Origin: Hyphomicrobiales bacterium
GTDB lineage: Bacteria > Pseudomonadota > Alphaproteobacteria > Rhizobiales > Devosiaceae
Direction: 5' to 3'
Length of the DNA stretch: 45,177 bases
Assembly (NCBI GenBank): GCA_027066315.1
Contig: JAMONZ010000036.1
Coordinates: forward strand, 1-45,177
Shown in pieces: positions 34,669 through 42,758 of this stretch (its first letter is position 1; each line of letters begins with the position of its first letter). The position numbers and the translations under genes were made by a program. Below the pieces are notes generated by a model, which had not been told where the DNA came from, made no database searches, and saw nothing but the letters and a program-made list of their open reading frames with translations.

Positions 34669-35124
34669 ATGAATGCAAATGAAAAGCTAGAACAACTAGG
34701 CCTAAAATTAAGCAAACCCACCTCTCCTGCCGCTAATTATGTACCGATAAAAAAATCAGGCAATAATATTTATATTTCTGGTCAATTAAGTGCAGATGAA
34801 AATGGAATTATCACAGGCACGCTTGGCAAGAATTTAGATGTTGAAGCTGGGCAAAAAGCTGCTGCAACTTGCGCTTTGTCTATTCTTTCTCAAATTGTAC
34901 ATTCTGGCGGAATTGAATTAGACGAAATAATTTCTGTAATAAAACTAACAGTTCTAGTTTCTTCTACTTCAGATTTCACGAATCATCATCTTGTTGCCAA
35001 TGGAGCATCTGATCTTTTAGTACATATTTTAGGTGAAAATGGCATACACGCCCGTGCAGCTTTTGGCGTTGCCTCTCTTCCGCTTGGTGCGGCAGTTGAA
35101 ATTGAAGCAATAATTGAGATTTAA
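34669..35124 (+). CDS. Rid (YjgF/YER057c) family protein, 150-residue type
   Basis: A trimeric Rid-superfamily protein, probably an enamine/imine deaminase or a related relative. At 151 residues it is longer than RidA proper (about 128). The fold markers are NNIYISGQLSADENG, LSILSQIVHSGGIELDEI and HARAAFGVASLPLGAAVEIEA, which keeps the arginine that RidA uses on imine substrates. ATG 34669 has AAGGA a few bases upstream and follows the dinB stop by one base; the longer frame from 34603 inside dinB is rejected. Confidence 0.88.
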   Translation: MNANEKLEQLGLKLSKPTSPAANYVPIKKSGNNIYISGQLSADENGIITGTLGKNLDVEAGQKAAATCALSILSQIVHSGGIELDEIISVIKLTVLVSSTSDFTNHHLVANGASDLLVHILGENGIHARAAFGVASLPLGAAVEIEAIIEI

Positions 35125-35132
35125 TAAAATAT

Positions 35133-35915
35133 ATGACCCCATTAATGAAACAAATCATACAAAAACCAATTGCCCATCGTGGACTTCATAATATTGAAAA
35201 AGGAGTTATCGAGAACTCTTCTTCAGCCTTTGAAGCTGCAATAAAAGCGGATTTTGCAATCGAGTGTGATTTGCAGCTTACTAAGGATAATAAATTAGTA
35301 GTTTTTCACGACGAAACGCTGGAACGTGTCACTAATGAAAAGGGTAAAATTTGTGAATTAAATCAAGAGAAAATTATTAATATAACTTTAAAAAACAGCT
35401 CTAATGGGGATAAAATTCAAACCTTTAGACAGTTTTTAGATCAAGTTTCAAACCGTCAAGCTATTGCGCTTGAGTTAAAACCTCAAACTGGTGGCCGTAA
35501 CAAAGAATTTGCAAAAATTGTCGTAAAGGAACTTGAAGATTATAAAGGCCCAATAGCAATTATTTCATTTGTCCCCGAAATATTAATCGCCGTAAAAAAA
35601 TGCGGTTTTAAAGGACCAACAGGCATAATTGTTGAACGTTTTATTCATGAAAAAGCACAAGAGCTTTTATCACGAAAACAACGCTTCATTTTACGGCATT
35701 TGCTTCACTATCCAAAAACTAGGTTTGACTTTGTTGATGCCGATCACAATGCACTAGATTTACCAGCTGTAAAGCTCTTTCGTGCGCTTGGTTTCCCAAT
35801 AGCTGCATGGACAATAAAATCACAAGTTGAGGCAGACGAAGCATTAAAGTGGTGCGACCAAATTGCTTTTGAAGGGTTTACTCCTAAAAAGAAAAGCCAA
35901 AATGAGGAAAAATGA
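35133..35915 (+). CDS. Glycerophosphodiester phosphodiesterase family protein
   Basis: Predicted to split glycerophosphodiesters into glycerol 3-phosphate and an alcohol. It has 260 residues, cytoplasmic, one GDPD barrel. Active-site residues are AHRG near residue 15, the ENSSSAF glutamate, ECDLQLTKDNKLVVFHDETL with Glu, Asp and His, and the strand-4 glutamate ALELKP. WTIKSQVEADEAL closes the barrel. It lies eight bases after the Rid gene and overlaps the HIT gene by four bases (ATGA), so dinB-Rid-GDPD-HIT read as one unit. Confidence 0.92.
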   Translation: MTPLMKQIIQKPIAHRGLHNIEKGVIENSSSAFEAAIKADFAIECDLQLTKDNKLVVFHDETLERVTNEKGKICELNQEKIINITLKNSSNGDKIQTFRQFLDQVSNRQAIALELKPQTGGRNKEFAKIVVKELEDYKGPIAIISFVPEILIAVKKCGFKGPTGIIVERFIHEKAQELLSRKQRFILRHLLHYPKTRFDFVDADHNALDLPAVKLFRALGFPIAAWTIKSQVEADEALKWCDQIAFEGFTPKKKSQNEEK

Positions 35916-36334
35916 ATATGTATGAAGAAAATAATGTTTTTGCAAAAATTCTACGTGGAGAAATACCAAGCACTTCGGTTTTTGAAGATGATAATGCATT
36001 GGTAATTATGGACGTAATGCCAGTATCAAACGGCCATTGCCTCATTATTCCAAAGAACCCATCACGTAATTTATTAGATGCAAGTCCTGACAACCTGTCA
36101 CTAATAATGCCAATAGTGCAAAAAATTGCAATTGCTACAAAAAAAGCTATGCAAGCAGATGGAATTATCATTCAGCAGTTTAACGAAGAAAGTGCTGGGC
36201 AAACCGTATTTCACCTGCATTTTCATGTAGTTCCAACATATGAAGGACAAAAACTATCTCGCCATTCAGATAAAATGGCAGATAAAGACGATCTAAAAAG
36301 ACTAGCTAAACTAATTGCAAGTCAAATAAAATGA
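35912..36334 (+). CDS. HIT family nucleotide-binding hydrolase
   Basis: A 140-residue histidine-triad protein; relatives hydrolyse nucleoside phosphoramidates and similar adducts. The triad is HLHFHVVP with the catalytic middle histidine. The N-terminal FAKILRGEIPSTSVFEDD and VSNGHCLIIPKNPSRNLLD are typical. It starts inside the stop of the GDPD gene; a second ATG two codons in (35918) is also possible from the GAGG position. Only three bases separate its stop from the convergent clpA stop, so any transcription stop lies within the genes. Confidence 0.93.
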   Translation: MNMYEENNVFAKILRGEIPSTSVFEDDNALVIMDVMPVSNGHCLIIPKNPSRNLLDASPDNLSLIMPIVQKIAIATKKAMQADGIIIQQFNEESAGQTVFHLHFHVVPTYEGQKLSRHSDKMADKDDLKRLAKLIASQIK

Positions 36335-36337
36335 TTG

Positions 36338-38752
36338 TTATTTTACTTTAGACTTTCGTTTTTTTATTGCTGGCTGTTTTTTTGCAGAACTAGCGGCAGA
36401 AGACTTTCTCTTTGACTTTACTTTAGGAACTCTTGAACTTGCCTTTGTTTTCACTCCCGCTTTAGGGTTTGCAGGCGTTGGTGGTGTGCAGATCAATTCT
36501 AATTTTGCATTCTCGCCTATACCCACAACATCAACATTTACCAAACCACCAGCTATCAATTTGCCAAATAAAACTTCATTTGCTAGTGGTTTTTTAATAT
36601 GCTCTTGAATTATTCTTCCAAGCGGTCTTGCTCCCATATTTTCATCATAATCACGAGTAGCCAACCATAGTGCTGCTTTAGGCGAAAGTTTAATTGTGAC
36701 ATTGCGATCAGCCAATAAACCTTCAAGTTGCAGTACAAATTTTTCAACAACTTTACTTACAATTTCAGTATTAAGCGGAGCAAAAGAAATATTTGCATCA
36801 AGGCGATTGCGAAATTCTGGTGAAAATATACGTTTAATCGCTTCCTCATCATCACCAACCTCACGCTTACGACCAAAACCAATCGGGCTTTTTGCTAATT
36901 CTGTCGCACCTGCATTTGATGTCATAATCAAAATAACGTTGGCAAAATTAATAGACTTTCCATTGTGATCGGTTAACTTCCCATGATCCATAACCTGCAA
37001 TAATATATTAAATAAATCAGGGTGCGCTTTTTCAATTTCATCAAGTAAAACAACACAATGTGGTTTTTGATCGACACCATCGGTAAGCAGGCCACCTTGC
37101 TCAAAACCAACATATCCTGGAGGTGCGCCGATTAAACGAGAAACACTGTGTTTTTCCATATATTCACTCATATCAAAACGCAAAAGGTCAACCCCAAGAG
37201 TGTCTGCAAGCTGTTTTGCTACTTCAGTTTTACCAACACCAGTAGGGCCGGTAAATAGATATGAGCCGATAGGTTTTTCTGGTTCTCTTAGCCCAGCACG
37301 AGCAAGTTTTATTGCAGAAGAAAGCGATTCAATTGCTTTATCTTGTCCAAAAACTACTAGTTTGAGATTTTTTTCTAAGCTGGATAAAATCTCAACATCT
37401 GATTTTGAAACAGTTTTTGGTGGAATCCTCGCCATACTCGCAATTGTGGCTTCTATTTGAGCAACGTTAATCAGCTTTTTACGTTTATTTTTAGCCAATA
37501 ATTTTTGACTAGCACCTGCTTCGTCAATCACATCAATAGCTTTATCAGGCAGTTTTTTATCATTTATATATCTAGCAGATAAATCAACCGCTGCTTGCAA
37601 AGCATCATCGCTATACTTAAGACCATGAAATTCTTCATAATAAGGTTTTAGTCCTTTTAAAATTTCCACTGTTTCAGGGATACTTGGCTCATTAACATCA
37701 ATTTTTTGAAATCTTCTTACAAGTGCCTTATCCTTTTCAAAATACTGACGAAACTCCTGATAAGTAGTTGATCCAATGCAACGAATTCTACCAGAAGAAA
37801 GAGAAGGCTTTAACAGATTTGAAGCATCAAGCGAGCCACCAGAAGTTGACCCAGCACCAATTATTGTATGAATTTCATCAATGAAAAGAATATAATTTTT
37901 CTTTTCTTCAATTTCCTTGATGACAGCTTTTAATCTTTCCTCAAAATCACCTCTATATCGAGTTCCAGCCATTAGTGACCCCATATCCAGTGCAAAAATT
38001 ATGGCATCACCTAAAGCATCAGGCACTTCCTTTTTTATGATTTTAAGAGCCAAACCCTCCGCAATAGCAGTTTTGCCAACCCCAGCCTCACCAACAAAAA
38101 TTGGATTATTTTTTGAGCGCCTACACAAAATTTGAATTGTACGTTTTATCTCACTTTCACGACCAATTAGCGGATCAATCATTCCCTCTTTGGCTTTTTC
38201 ATTCAAATTAACGCAATAACTCTCAATCGCTGTCTTTTTTGCCTCTTGTTCATTATTTTCGTCACCTAAAAAACTATCACTCGATCCAAAAACAATGTGC
38301 GGCTCTACTTCCCCAGATTTTTTTATCCCATGCGAAATATAGTTTATTGCATCAAGTCTACTCATATCTTGCTGCTCAAGAAAAAATGCCGCATGGCTAT
38401 CACGCTCAGCAAAAATCGCTACTAGCACATTCGCTCCACTCACTTCATCTTTTCCAGAAGATTGAACATGAATAACGGCACGCTGAATAACCCGCTGAAA
38501 GGCAGTTGTTGGGCGAGCTTCTTCAACATTAGCAACAACAATCGAGTTAAGCTCATCATCAAGAAACTCTTCCAACTCAAGCATCAAAACTTCAATATTC
38601 ACCTCACAAGCACTCAGCACTTCATTTGCTTCATTATCAAATAACAAAGCCAAAAGAAGGTGTTCTAATGTAGCAAACTCGTGACTCCTCTCACGTGCAA
38701 TATTCATTGCTTCGTGCAGTGATTTCTCTAGTCCTTTTGAAAATGAAGGCAT
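36338..38752 (-). CDS. clpA: ATP-dependent Clp protease ATPase subunit ClpA
   Basis: Unfoldase that feeds substrates to ClpP, using ClpS as N-degron adaptor. It has 804 residues. The order is an N-domain (two Clp repeats, residues 1-140), a first AAA+ with GEAGVGKTAIAEGLA and LFIDEIHTI, and a second AAA+ with GPTGVGKTEVAKQLA and VLLDEIEKAH. The IGFG loop (SPIGFGRKRE) is the ClpP-docking tripeptide. Beyond the usual end there is a Lys/Ser/Ala-rich basic tail of about 45 residues absent from E. coli ClpA. The AGGA ribosome site overlaps the clpS stop region, nine bases separate the two genes, and they form an operon. Confidence 0.97.
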   Translation of the reverse strand: MPSFSKGLEKSLHEAMNIARERSHEFATLEHLLLALLFDNEANEVLSACEVNIEVLMLELEEFLDDELNSIVVANVEEARPTTAFQRVIQRAVIHVQSSGKDEVSGANVLVAIFAERDSHAAFFLEQQDMSRLDAINYISHGIKKSGEVEPHIVFGSSDSFLGDENNEQEAKKTAIESYCVNLNEKAKEGMIDPLIGRESEIKRTIQILCRRSKNNPIFVGEAGVGKTAIAEGLALKIIKKEVPDALGDAIIFALDMGSLMAGTRYRGDFEERLKAVIKEIEEKKNYILFIDEIHTIIGAGSTSGGSLDASNLLKPSLSSGRIRCIGSTTYQEFRQYFEKDKALVRRFQKIDVNEPSIPETVEILKGLKPYYEEFHGLKYSDDALQAAVDLSARYINDKKLPDKAIDVIDEAGASQKLLAKNKRKKLINVAQIEATIASMARIPPKTVSKSDVEILSSLEKNLKLVVFGQDKAIESLSSAIKLARAGLREPEKPIGSYLFTGPTGVGKTEVAKQLADTLGVDLLRFDMSEYMEKHSVSRLIGAPPGYVGFEQGGLLTDGVDQKPHCVVLLDEIEKAHPDLFNILLQVMDHGKLTDHNGKSINFANVILIMTSNAGATELAKSPIGFGRKREVGDDEEAIKRIFSPEFRNRLDANISFAPLNTEIVSKVVEKFVLQLEGLLADRNVTIKLSPKAALWLATRDYDENMGARPLGRIIQEHIKKPLANEVLFGKLIAGGLVNVDVVGIGENAKLELICTPPTPANPKAGVKTKASSRVPKVKSKRKSSAASSAKKQPAIKKRKSKVK

Positions 38753-38761
38753 AAGATATTC

Positions 38762-39139
38762 CTATTGTTTTTCCATTACGCATTTTAACGGGTGTGAATT
38801 TTTAATTGCCAAATCCATAACTTGGGTGACTTTTGTTTCGGCAACTTCATAGGGAAAAACTCCAGCTTCTCCCTTTCCATTTGTATGAACCAATAACATT
38901 ATTTTTACCGCATCTTCGCTTTGTTTTTTAAAAACATCTTGCAAAATATGAATAACAAATTCCATTGGTGTATAATCATCATTTAACAATAAAACCCGAA
39001 ATAATGAGGGTCGCTTTGTTTTAAACTTCGTTTTTGTAGCAATCCCAGCTTCAAACTCATTTTGCTCATCATCAGAACCTTGAGCTTTAAGCGGAAGTGA
39101 AATATTCGAACTAGTTACAAATCCAATATTTTTAGTCAT
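38762..39139 (-). CDS. clpS: ATP-dependent Clp protease adaptor ClpS
   Basis: Binds proteins with N-terminal Leu, Phe, Tyr or Trp and hands them to ClpA. It has 125 residues. The folded part has [20 protein letters not shown] with the Asn-Asp that hold the N-degron, and [20 protein letters not shown] with the pocket histidine. The first 45 residues are a flexible N-terminal extension used to engage ClpA. The long frame begins with TTG 39154; ATG 39139 with AGGA six bases upstream is preferred. First gene of clpS-clpA. Confidence 0.96.
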   Translation of the reverse strand: MTKNIGFVTSSNISLPLKAQGSDDEQNEFEAGIATKTKFKTKRPSLFRVLLLNDDYTPMEFVIHILQDVFKKQSEDAVKIMLLVHTNGKGEAGVFPYEVAETKVTQVMDLAIKNSHPLKCVMEKQ

Positions 39140-39173
39140 TAAAAATCCTATCAAATCTTCTAAGGCTGTTCAC

Positions 39174-39355
39174 CAAAATACATATTGCCCTACTATGTGG
39201 TGAAAACTTGGCAATTGTTAAGTCCTTGGTCACCATTTAGATAAAATTTTAACAAATAAATTAAAAATTTTACAATTTTGTAACCCTCACTACGCTAAAA
39301 AGGACAAGAGTTTTTGATTGTATCTAATTTTTGATCTTTCATCATATGTATTTTG
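39174..39355. repeat. 12-bp perfect inverted repeat flanking the clpS/carboxypeptidase intergenic region
   Basis: CAAAATACATAT (39174-39185) and ATATGTATTTTG (39344-39355) are exact reverse complements, 158 bases apart, each lying close to the start of one of the two divergent genes. The 248-base gap is otherwise very AT rich, with no coding frame seen. It could be a paired operator; chance is possible in such sequence. Confidence 0.45.
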
Positions 39356-39387
39356 TGCAGACTGCGTATTGTCTGGGAGTAAATTAG

Positions 39388-41010
39388 TTGGCGTTTAGGG
39401 CATTTCCCCATAAGAGTTTTATTAACTCGCACTTGTTTTTGCAACGTGCTTTTTTAGTTATTTTTTGTATTTTTCTTGCATTTTCATTTACTGCTAGACC
39501 TGCTCAAGCTGCAGTTAAGCGTGCGTATGCAGGAATTGTAGTTGACGCAAAGTCAGGCAAAACCCTTTATTCACGCGCAGCAGATAGCCCTCGCTATCCT
39601 GCTTCAATAACTAAAGTAATGACACTTTATGTCGTGTTTCAAGAATTAGAATCAGGTCGCTTGCGTCTTTCAACAAAAATGCGGGTTTCAAAACATGCTT
39701 CAAATGCAGTTCCCTCAAAACTTGGTTTAAGGGCAGGCTCAACAATTAGTGTTGAAAATGCAATCAAAGCATTAGTCACAAAATCTGCCAATGATGTAGC
39801 AAGAGTAATCGCCGAGCATATTTCTGGCACTGAGGCAAAATTTGCACAAAGAATGACAAAGGTTGCCCATTCATTAGGAATGAAAAAAACAACCTATGCA
39901 AACGCCTCTGGCCTACCAAATTCAAAACAAATAACTACAGTAAGAGATCAATCACGTCTAGGCATTGCTGTATATCAACATTTTCCAAAATATTATAAGT
40001 ATTTCCAAACTCGTAGCTTTAAATATAAAGGCAAAACTTATGGTAATCATAACCGTTTACTTGGACAAAATGGTGTTGATGGCATTAAAACAGGCTATAT
40101 CCGTGCATCAGGGTTTAACCTTTTAACAGCAGCAAGAAAAGGTAATCGTCATATCGTAGTTGTTGCTTTTGGTTTTGATTCAGGTAATTCACGCAATTCA
40201 AAAGTAGCTTCTTTAGTAAGAACAAACCTCCCTAAAGCAAGAAGAGGCGGATATGTCGCTCATGCACGAATTGCAAAACCTAATAGTGTTGGGTTAACTA
40301 GGGTTGCAGTAAAAGTAAACCCAATGCCACGCCTTGCCTCTCGCATGCCATCTTCTCAAGTAGCCCTTGTGCCACAGGTAAAAACAAAAATAATAACACC
40401 AGCTCAACCATTAATTGTTGCAAGCATAAATACCCCAATTAGCCCTATTCCAAAATCTCGCCCAATTAACCTGCTAGCAAGCTCAGTGCCTTCTGCACCA
40501 ATTGTTGTAACACCTATTAAACTGGCCGCAATCGATTTAACTGCCTCAAATACAACAGGCAGAGTAAATTTTGCTACCATTCAATCTTCACAATCCCCAA
40601 GAAGTGCAATTGATGTTATTGGTGAGTGGATAACTGATAGCCGTAAACCATCATCATATAACGGCAATGCATTATCTTTAATGCCTCCATCAAATATCGG
40701 GAATAATAATAAAACAATTGATTTGATGACATCTGGCTCAATCAATCAAACTGCTACACAAATTCAAACTGGTTGGGTGCTTCAATTAGGTGCAGCAAAT
40801 TCATCTGATAAAGCCAATGAAATGATTAGTGATGCAAAAATAAAATTACCCGAAATTGCTAATTTATATTCAAATGTTTTGCAAGCTAAGAAAAATGGTT
40901 TGAATATTTATCAAGCTCGAATTCAAGGCTTTGAAAATAAGGTAAAAGCGCAATCTACCTGTAATAAACTAAAAACTAAGAAAGTAAGCTGTCTTCTCGT
41001 GCAGGGTTAA
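39388..41010 (+). CDS. D-alanyl-D-alanine carboxypeptidase with C-terminal SPOR domain
   Basis: A periplasmic low-molecular-weight penicillin-binding protein (DacA/DacC type) that trims the terminal D-Ala from peptidoglycan stem peptides. It has 540 residues. A signal peptide (residues about 20-41, RAFLVIFCIFLAFSFTARP ending AQA) precedes the S11 domain with active-site SITK, SAN and KTGY. A long Pro/Ser/Ile-rich low-complexity linker (about 300-440) leads to a SPOR domain (GWVLQLGAANSSDKANEM to the end), which binds denuded glycan at the septum. The start is TTG 39388, the only start before the signal peptide, with GGGAG eight bases upstream. SPOR fusion to this enzyme is common in rhizobia and suggests a septal role. 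Confidence 0.92.
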   Translation: MAFRAFPHKSFINSHLFLQRAFLVIFCIFLAFSFTARPAQAAVKRAYAGIVVDAKSGKTLYSRAADSPRYPASITKVMTLYVVFQELESGRLRLSTKMRVSKHASNAVPSKLGLRAGSTISVENAIKALVTKSANDVARVIAEHISGTEAKFAQRMTKVAHSLGMKKTTYANASGLPNSKQITTVRDQSRLGIAVYQHFPKYYKYFQTRSFKYKGKTYGNHNRLLGQNGVDGIKTGYIRASGFNLLTAARKGNRHIVVVAFGFDSGNSRNSKVASLVRTNLPKARRGGYVAHARIAKPNSVGLTRVAVKVNPMPRLASRMPSSQVALVPQVKTKIITPAQPLIVASINTPISPIPKSRPINLLASSVPSAPIVVTPIKLAAIDLTASNTTGRVNFATIQSSQSPRSAIDVIGEWITDSRKPSSYNGNALSLMPPSNIGNNNKTIDLMTSGSINQTATQIQTGWVLQLGAANSSDKANEMISDAKIKLPEIANLYSNVLQAKKNGLNIYQARIQGFENKVKAQSTCNKLKTKKVSCLLVQG

Positions 41011-41082
41011 AAGTAAAACCAGAGTAATAAATAAAGCGATGAGATGAAATATATTTGGAGCAAATTGTAAGGAGTAGCCCCA

Positions 41083-41355
41083 ATGAGTGAGAATAAAGCA
41101 TTATCAGAATTAGTAAATTTTATTGCTAAGTCCCCTCTAGCATCTGAGAATGATATAGAGCGACGTTCAGCATTAAGTTCAATTAGTAAAAATATATCAC
41201 CAATACCAATTCAAAAAAAGGTGACGAAACTATTTGATGCGATAATAATTTTATCTGCTAGATCAAAAAGAATTATGATGCCTAAAGTACAAATAGATAT
41301 TGATGTATTCACTCCAAACTCAAAGCGGGCAGTGAAGATATTGATGGCAAAATAG
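41083..41355 (+). CDS. Small protein of unknown function, 90 residues
   Basis: I do not recognise a family. It is supported by a strong AAGGAG about nine bases before its ATG and a position in the gap between two known genes. It is polar at the N-terminus, with a basic C-terminal half (RSKRIMMPKVQIDIDVF), no cysteines, no signal peptide and no membrane helix. Predicted helical in the first 60 residues, then one strand. The stop is two bases from the convergent DUF1489 stop. It follows the carboxypeptidase by 72 bases and might share its message. Confidence 0.65.
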   Translation: MSENKALSELVNFIAKSPLASENDIERRSALSSISKNISPIPIQKKVTKLFDAIIILSARSKRIMMPKVQIDIDVFTPNSKRAVKILMAK

Positions 41356-41357
41356 GC

Positions 41358-41780
41358 TTAAATCAAACCTAAACTGGCCAATTCTGCAGCTAATTTTGCA
41401 TCACCCTCACCCAAAGATGAGTTGAGGTCATTTGGTGCATCATCTTTTGGTAAATACCGCCAGCCCTGAAAAGGTCTTTTTGGAAAAGGAATGGTGCGAA
41501 TAATTTTTGCATCCATAATTATATCACAGCAGTTTTTACCCTCGCCATCAATTTGTGCGCTCAAGTCAATTATGTTTTGGCGGCACTGGATTTTGCCTGC
41601 AATTACCCAATATAGAGATCCTTTAGAGATTATCTCATCACGTCTCTTTGGCATAAATCTGGTTCTATGCACAATAAGACCATCTTCTCGCCTCTGCCCT
41701 GCTTCTTTTCGTCGCTTTCGAACTTCCTCTAAATGCGAAACACTATCTATCCCAACACATAATTTAATAAGATTAATCAA
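41358..41780 (-). CDS. DUF1489 family protein
   Basis: A 140-residue protein of an alphaproteobacterial family with no known function. The family pattern is clear: NLIKLCVGIDSVSHLEE at the start, then RFMPKRRDEIISKGSLYWVI, GKIQCRQNIIDL and RRPFQGWRYL-like sequence (KRPFQGWRYLPKDDAPNDL). The start is TTG 41780, which overlaps the stop of the upstream GST gene (TTGA) and has AAGGGA eight bases before it, so translation is coupled. Confidence 0.88.
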   Translation of the reverse strand: MINLIKLCVGIDSVSHLEEVRKRRKEAGQRREDGLIVHRTRFMPKRRDEIISKGSLYWVIAGKIQCRQNIIDLSAQIDGEGKNCCDIIMDAKIIRTIPFPKRPFQGWRYLPKDDAPNDLNSSLGEGDAKLAAELASLGLI

Positions 41781-42439
41781 GAGTTTTTCCCTTGAATGAA
41801 ATCAATTTCATCCATCTCAACAATTGCCGTTTCTTTTATTGCTGCTTCATGCCAAATTTGAAAAGCACTCAAGGAATATATTGCCTCAATATACTCTCTA
41901 ACAACATCAGATATTGGCAAATCATAAGTTTTTAAACGTGTAGCAAGTGGCGCAAACATCGCATCTGCCGCACAAAATTCACCAAATAAAAACGGCCCTC
42001 CAGATCTAGCTAAACAGCCAGACCACAATTTTTCAATTAAATCCAAATCAGATTGGATCTTATTAACATCAATACGGTTTGGGTGAAATGACCTAAGATT
42101 CATCGGAGCAGCATTCCTAATTTCATTAAATCCTGCATGCATTAATGCACTTGCTTCACGTGCCAAAGCTCTCATTTTTGTATTTGCTGGCCAAATTGGT
42201 TTTTGAGGGTTTGTATCTGCAATATACTCAATAATAGCAATCGTTTCGCTAATTCTAAAATCTCCATCAACCAAGACAGGCACAAAACCATATGGGGTTT
42301 TGGATATTAAGTTTTCTTTCCAGCCCTCACCGTTAAGTGGTAATATTTCTTCTTCAAAAGGAATTGCAAAATGCTGCAACACCAACCAAGGCCTAAGCGA
42401 CCAAGTTGAATAATTTTTATTGCCAATTAAAAGTTTCAT
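41777..42439 (-). CDS. Glutathione S-transferase family protein
   Basis: A 220-residue cytosolic GST-like protein. The N-terminal thioredoxin fold begins LLIGNKNYSTWSLRPWLVL with serine 11 near the usual catalytic place, then YGFVPVLVDGDFRISETIAI, where the cis-proline and the Glu-Thr/Ser glutathione contacts sit. The C-terminal helical domain contains FGEFCAADAMFAPLATRL. Substrate not inferable. ATG 42439 has GGAG seven bases upstream and is preferred over 42463. A hairpin with an eight-T tract ends exactly where this ribosome site begins, so expression may need read-through. Confidence 0.88.
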   Translation of the reverse strand: MKLLIGNKNYSTWSLRPWLVLQHFAIPFEEEILPLNGEGWKENLISKTPYGFVPVLVDGDFRISETIAIIEYIADTNPQKPIWPANTKMRALAREASALMHAGFNEIRNAAPMNLRSFHPNRIDVNKIQSDLDLIEKLWSGCLARSGGPFLFGEFCAADAMFAPLATRLKTYDLPISDVVREYIEAIYSLSAFQIWHEAAIKETAIVEMDEIDFIQGKNS

Positions 42440-42449
42440 TTTAGTCTCC

Positions 42450-42482
42450 AAAAAAAACACCAAGTTTCCTTAGTGCTTTTTT
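42450..42482. terminator. Hairpin terminator directly in front of the GST ribosome-binding site
   Basis: On the minus strand CACTAAG-GAAA-CTTGGTG (42475-42458, one T-G wobble, GNRA-type GAAA loop) is followed by eight T (42457-42450), and then at once by the GGAG of the GST gene. On plus the same hairpin is followed by six T (42477-42482). It may end an upstream minus-strand transcript or act as an attenuator. Confidence 0.65.
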
Positions 42483-42509
42483 ATAAATCTTATTTTGACA
42501 AAAAGAAAA

Positions 42510-42611
42510 TTAATTTCCAATTATAACAGAAATAACCAGCCCAAGTGATACTATTGAAATAAAAGTCCAACTTGCAGCTCGCCAACATACGACCTTTGTT
42601 TGGCCACGCAT
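42510..42611 (-). CDS. Possible 33-residue membrane miniprotein
   Basis: An ATG frame of 33 codons lies in the 319-base gap between mgtE and GST. It has a basic N-terminus (MRGQTKVVCWRAAS) followed by a single hydrophobic stretch of about 18 residues ending in IIGN. A TAG stands two codons upstream, so the start is fixed. A weak GGAT lies six bases before the ATG, and a TATATT element further up. The hairpin with T-tract at 42475-42450 follows 34 bases after the stop, which would fit a short transcription unit. No homology is claimed. Between this ORF and mgtE (42612-42758) I see only an inverted repeat ATCTTAA/TTAAGAT. Confidence 0.3.
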   Translation of the reverse strand: MRGQTKVVCWRAASWTFISIVSLGLVISVIIGN

Positions 42612-42758
42612 GCGCTATCCAATCATTACTTTGGGCAAAATATACCCACCATTACTAAGCGATTGTGCCCCCCAACAGAGCTAATCTTAACAGTTGAACT
42701 TGTTAATGAAGTCTTAAGATAAAGGCAAGCGTAAAATATGGAAAATAATCCTAGGTTT

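Noticed and set aside
39240-39260. CtrA-binding site upstream of the carboxypeptidase
   Set aside because: TTAA and TTAA half-sites are eight bases apart here, whereas the consensus requires seven, and the trailing C is missing.
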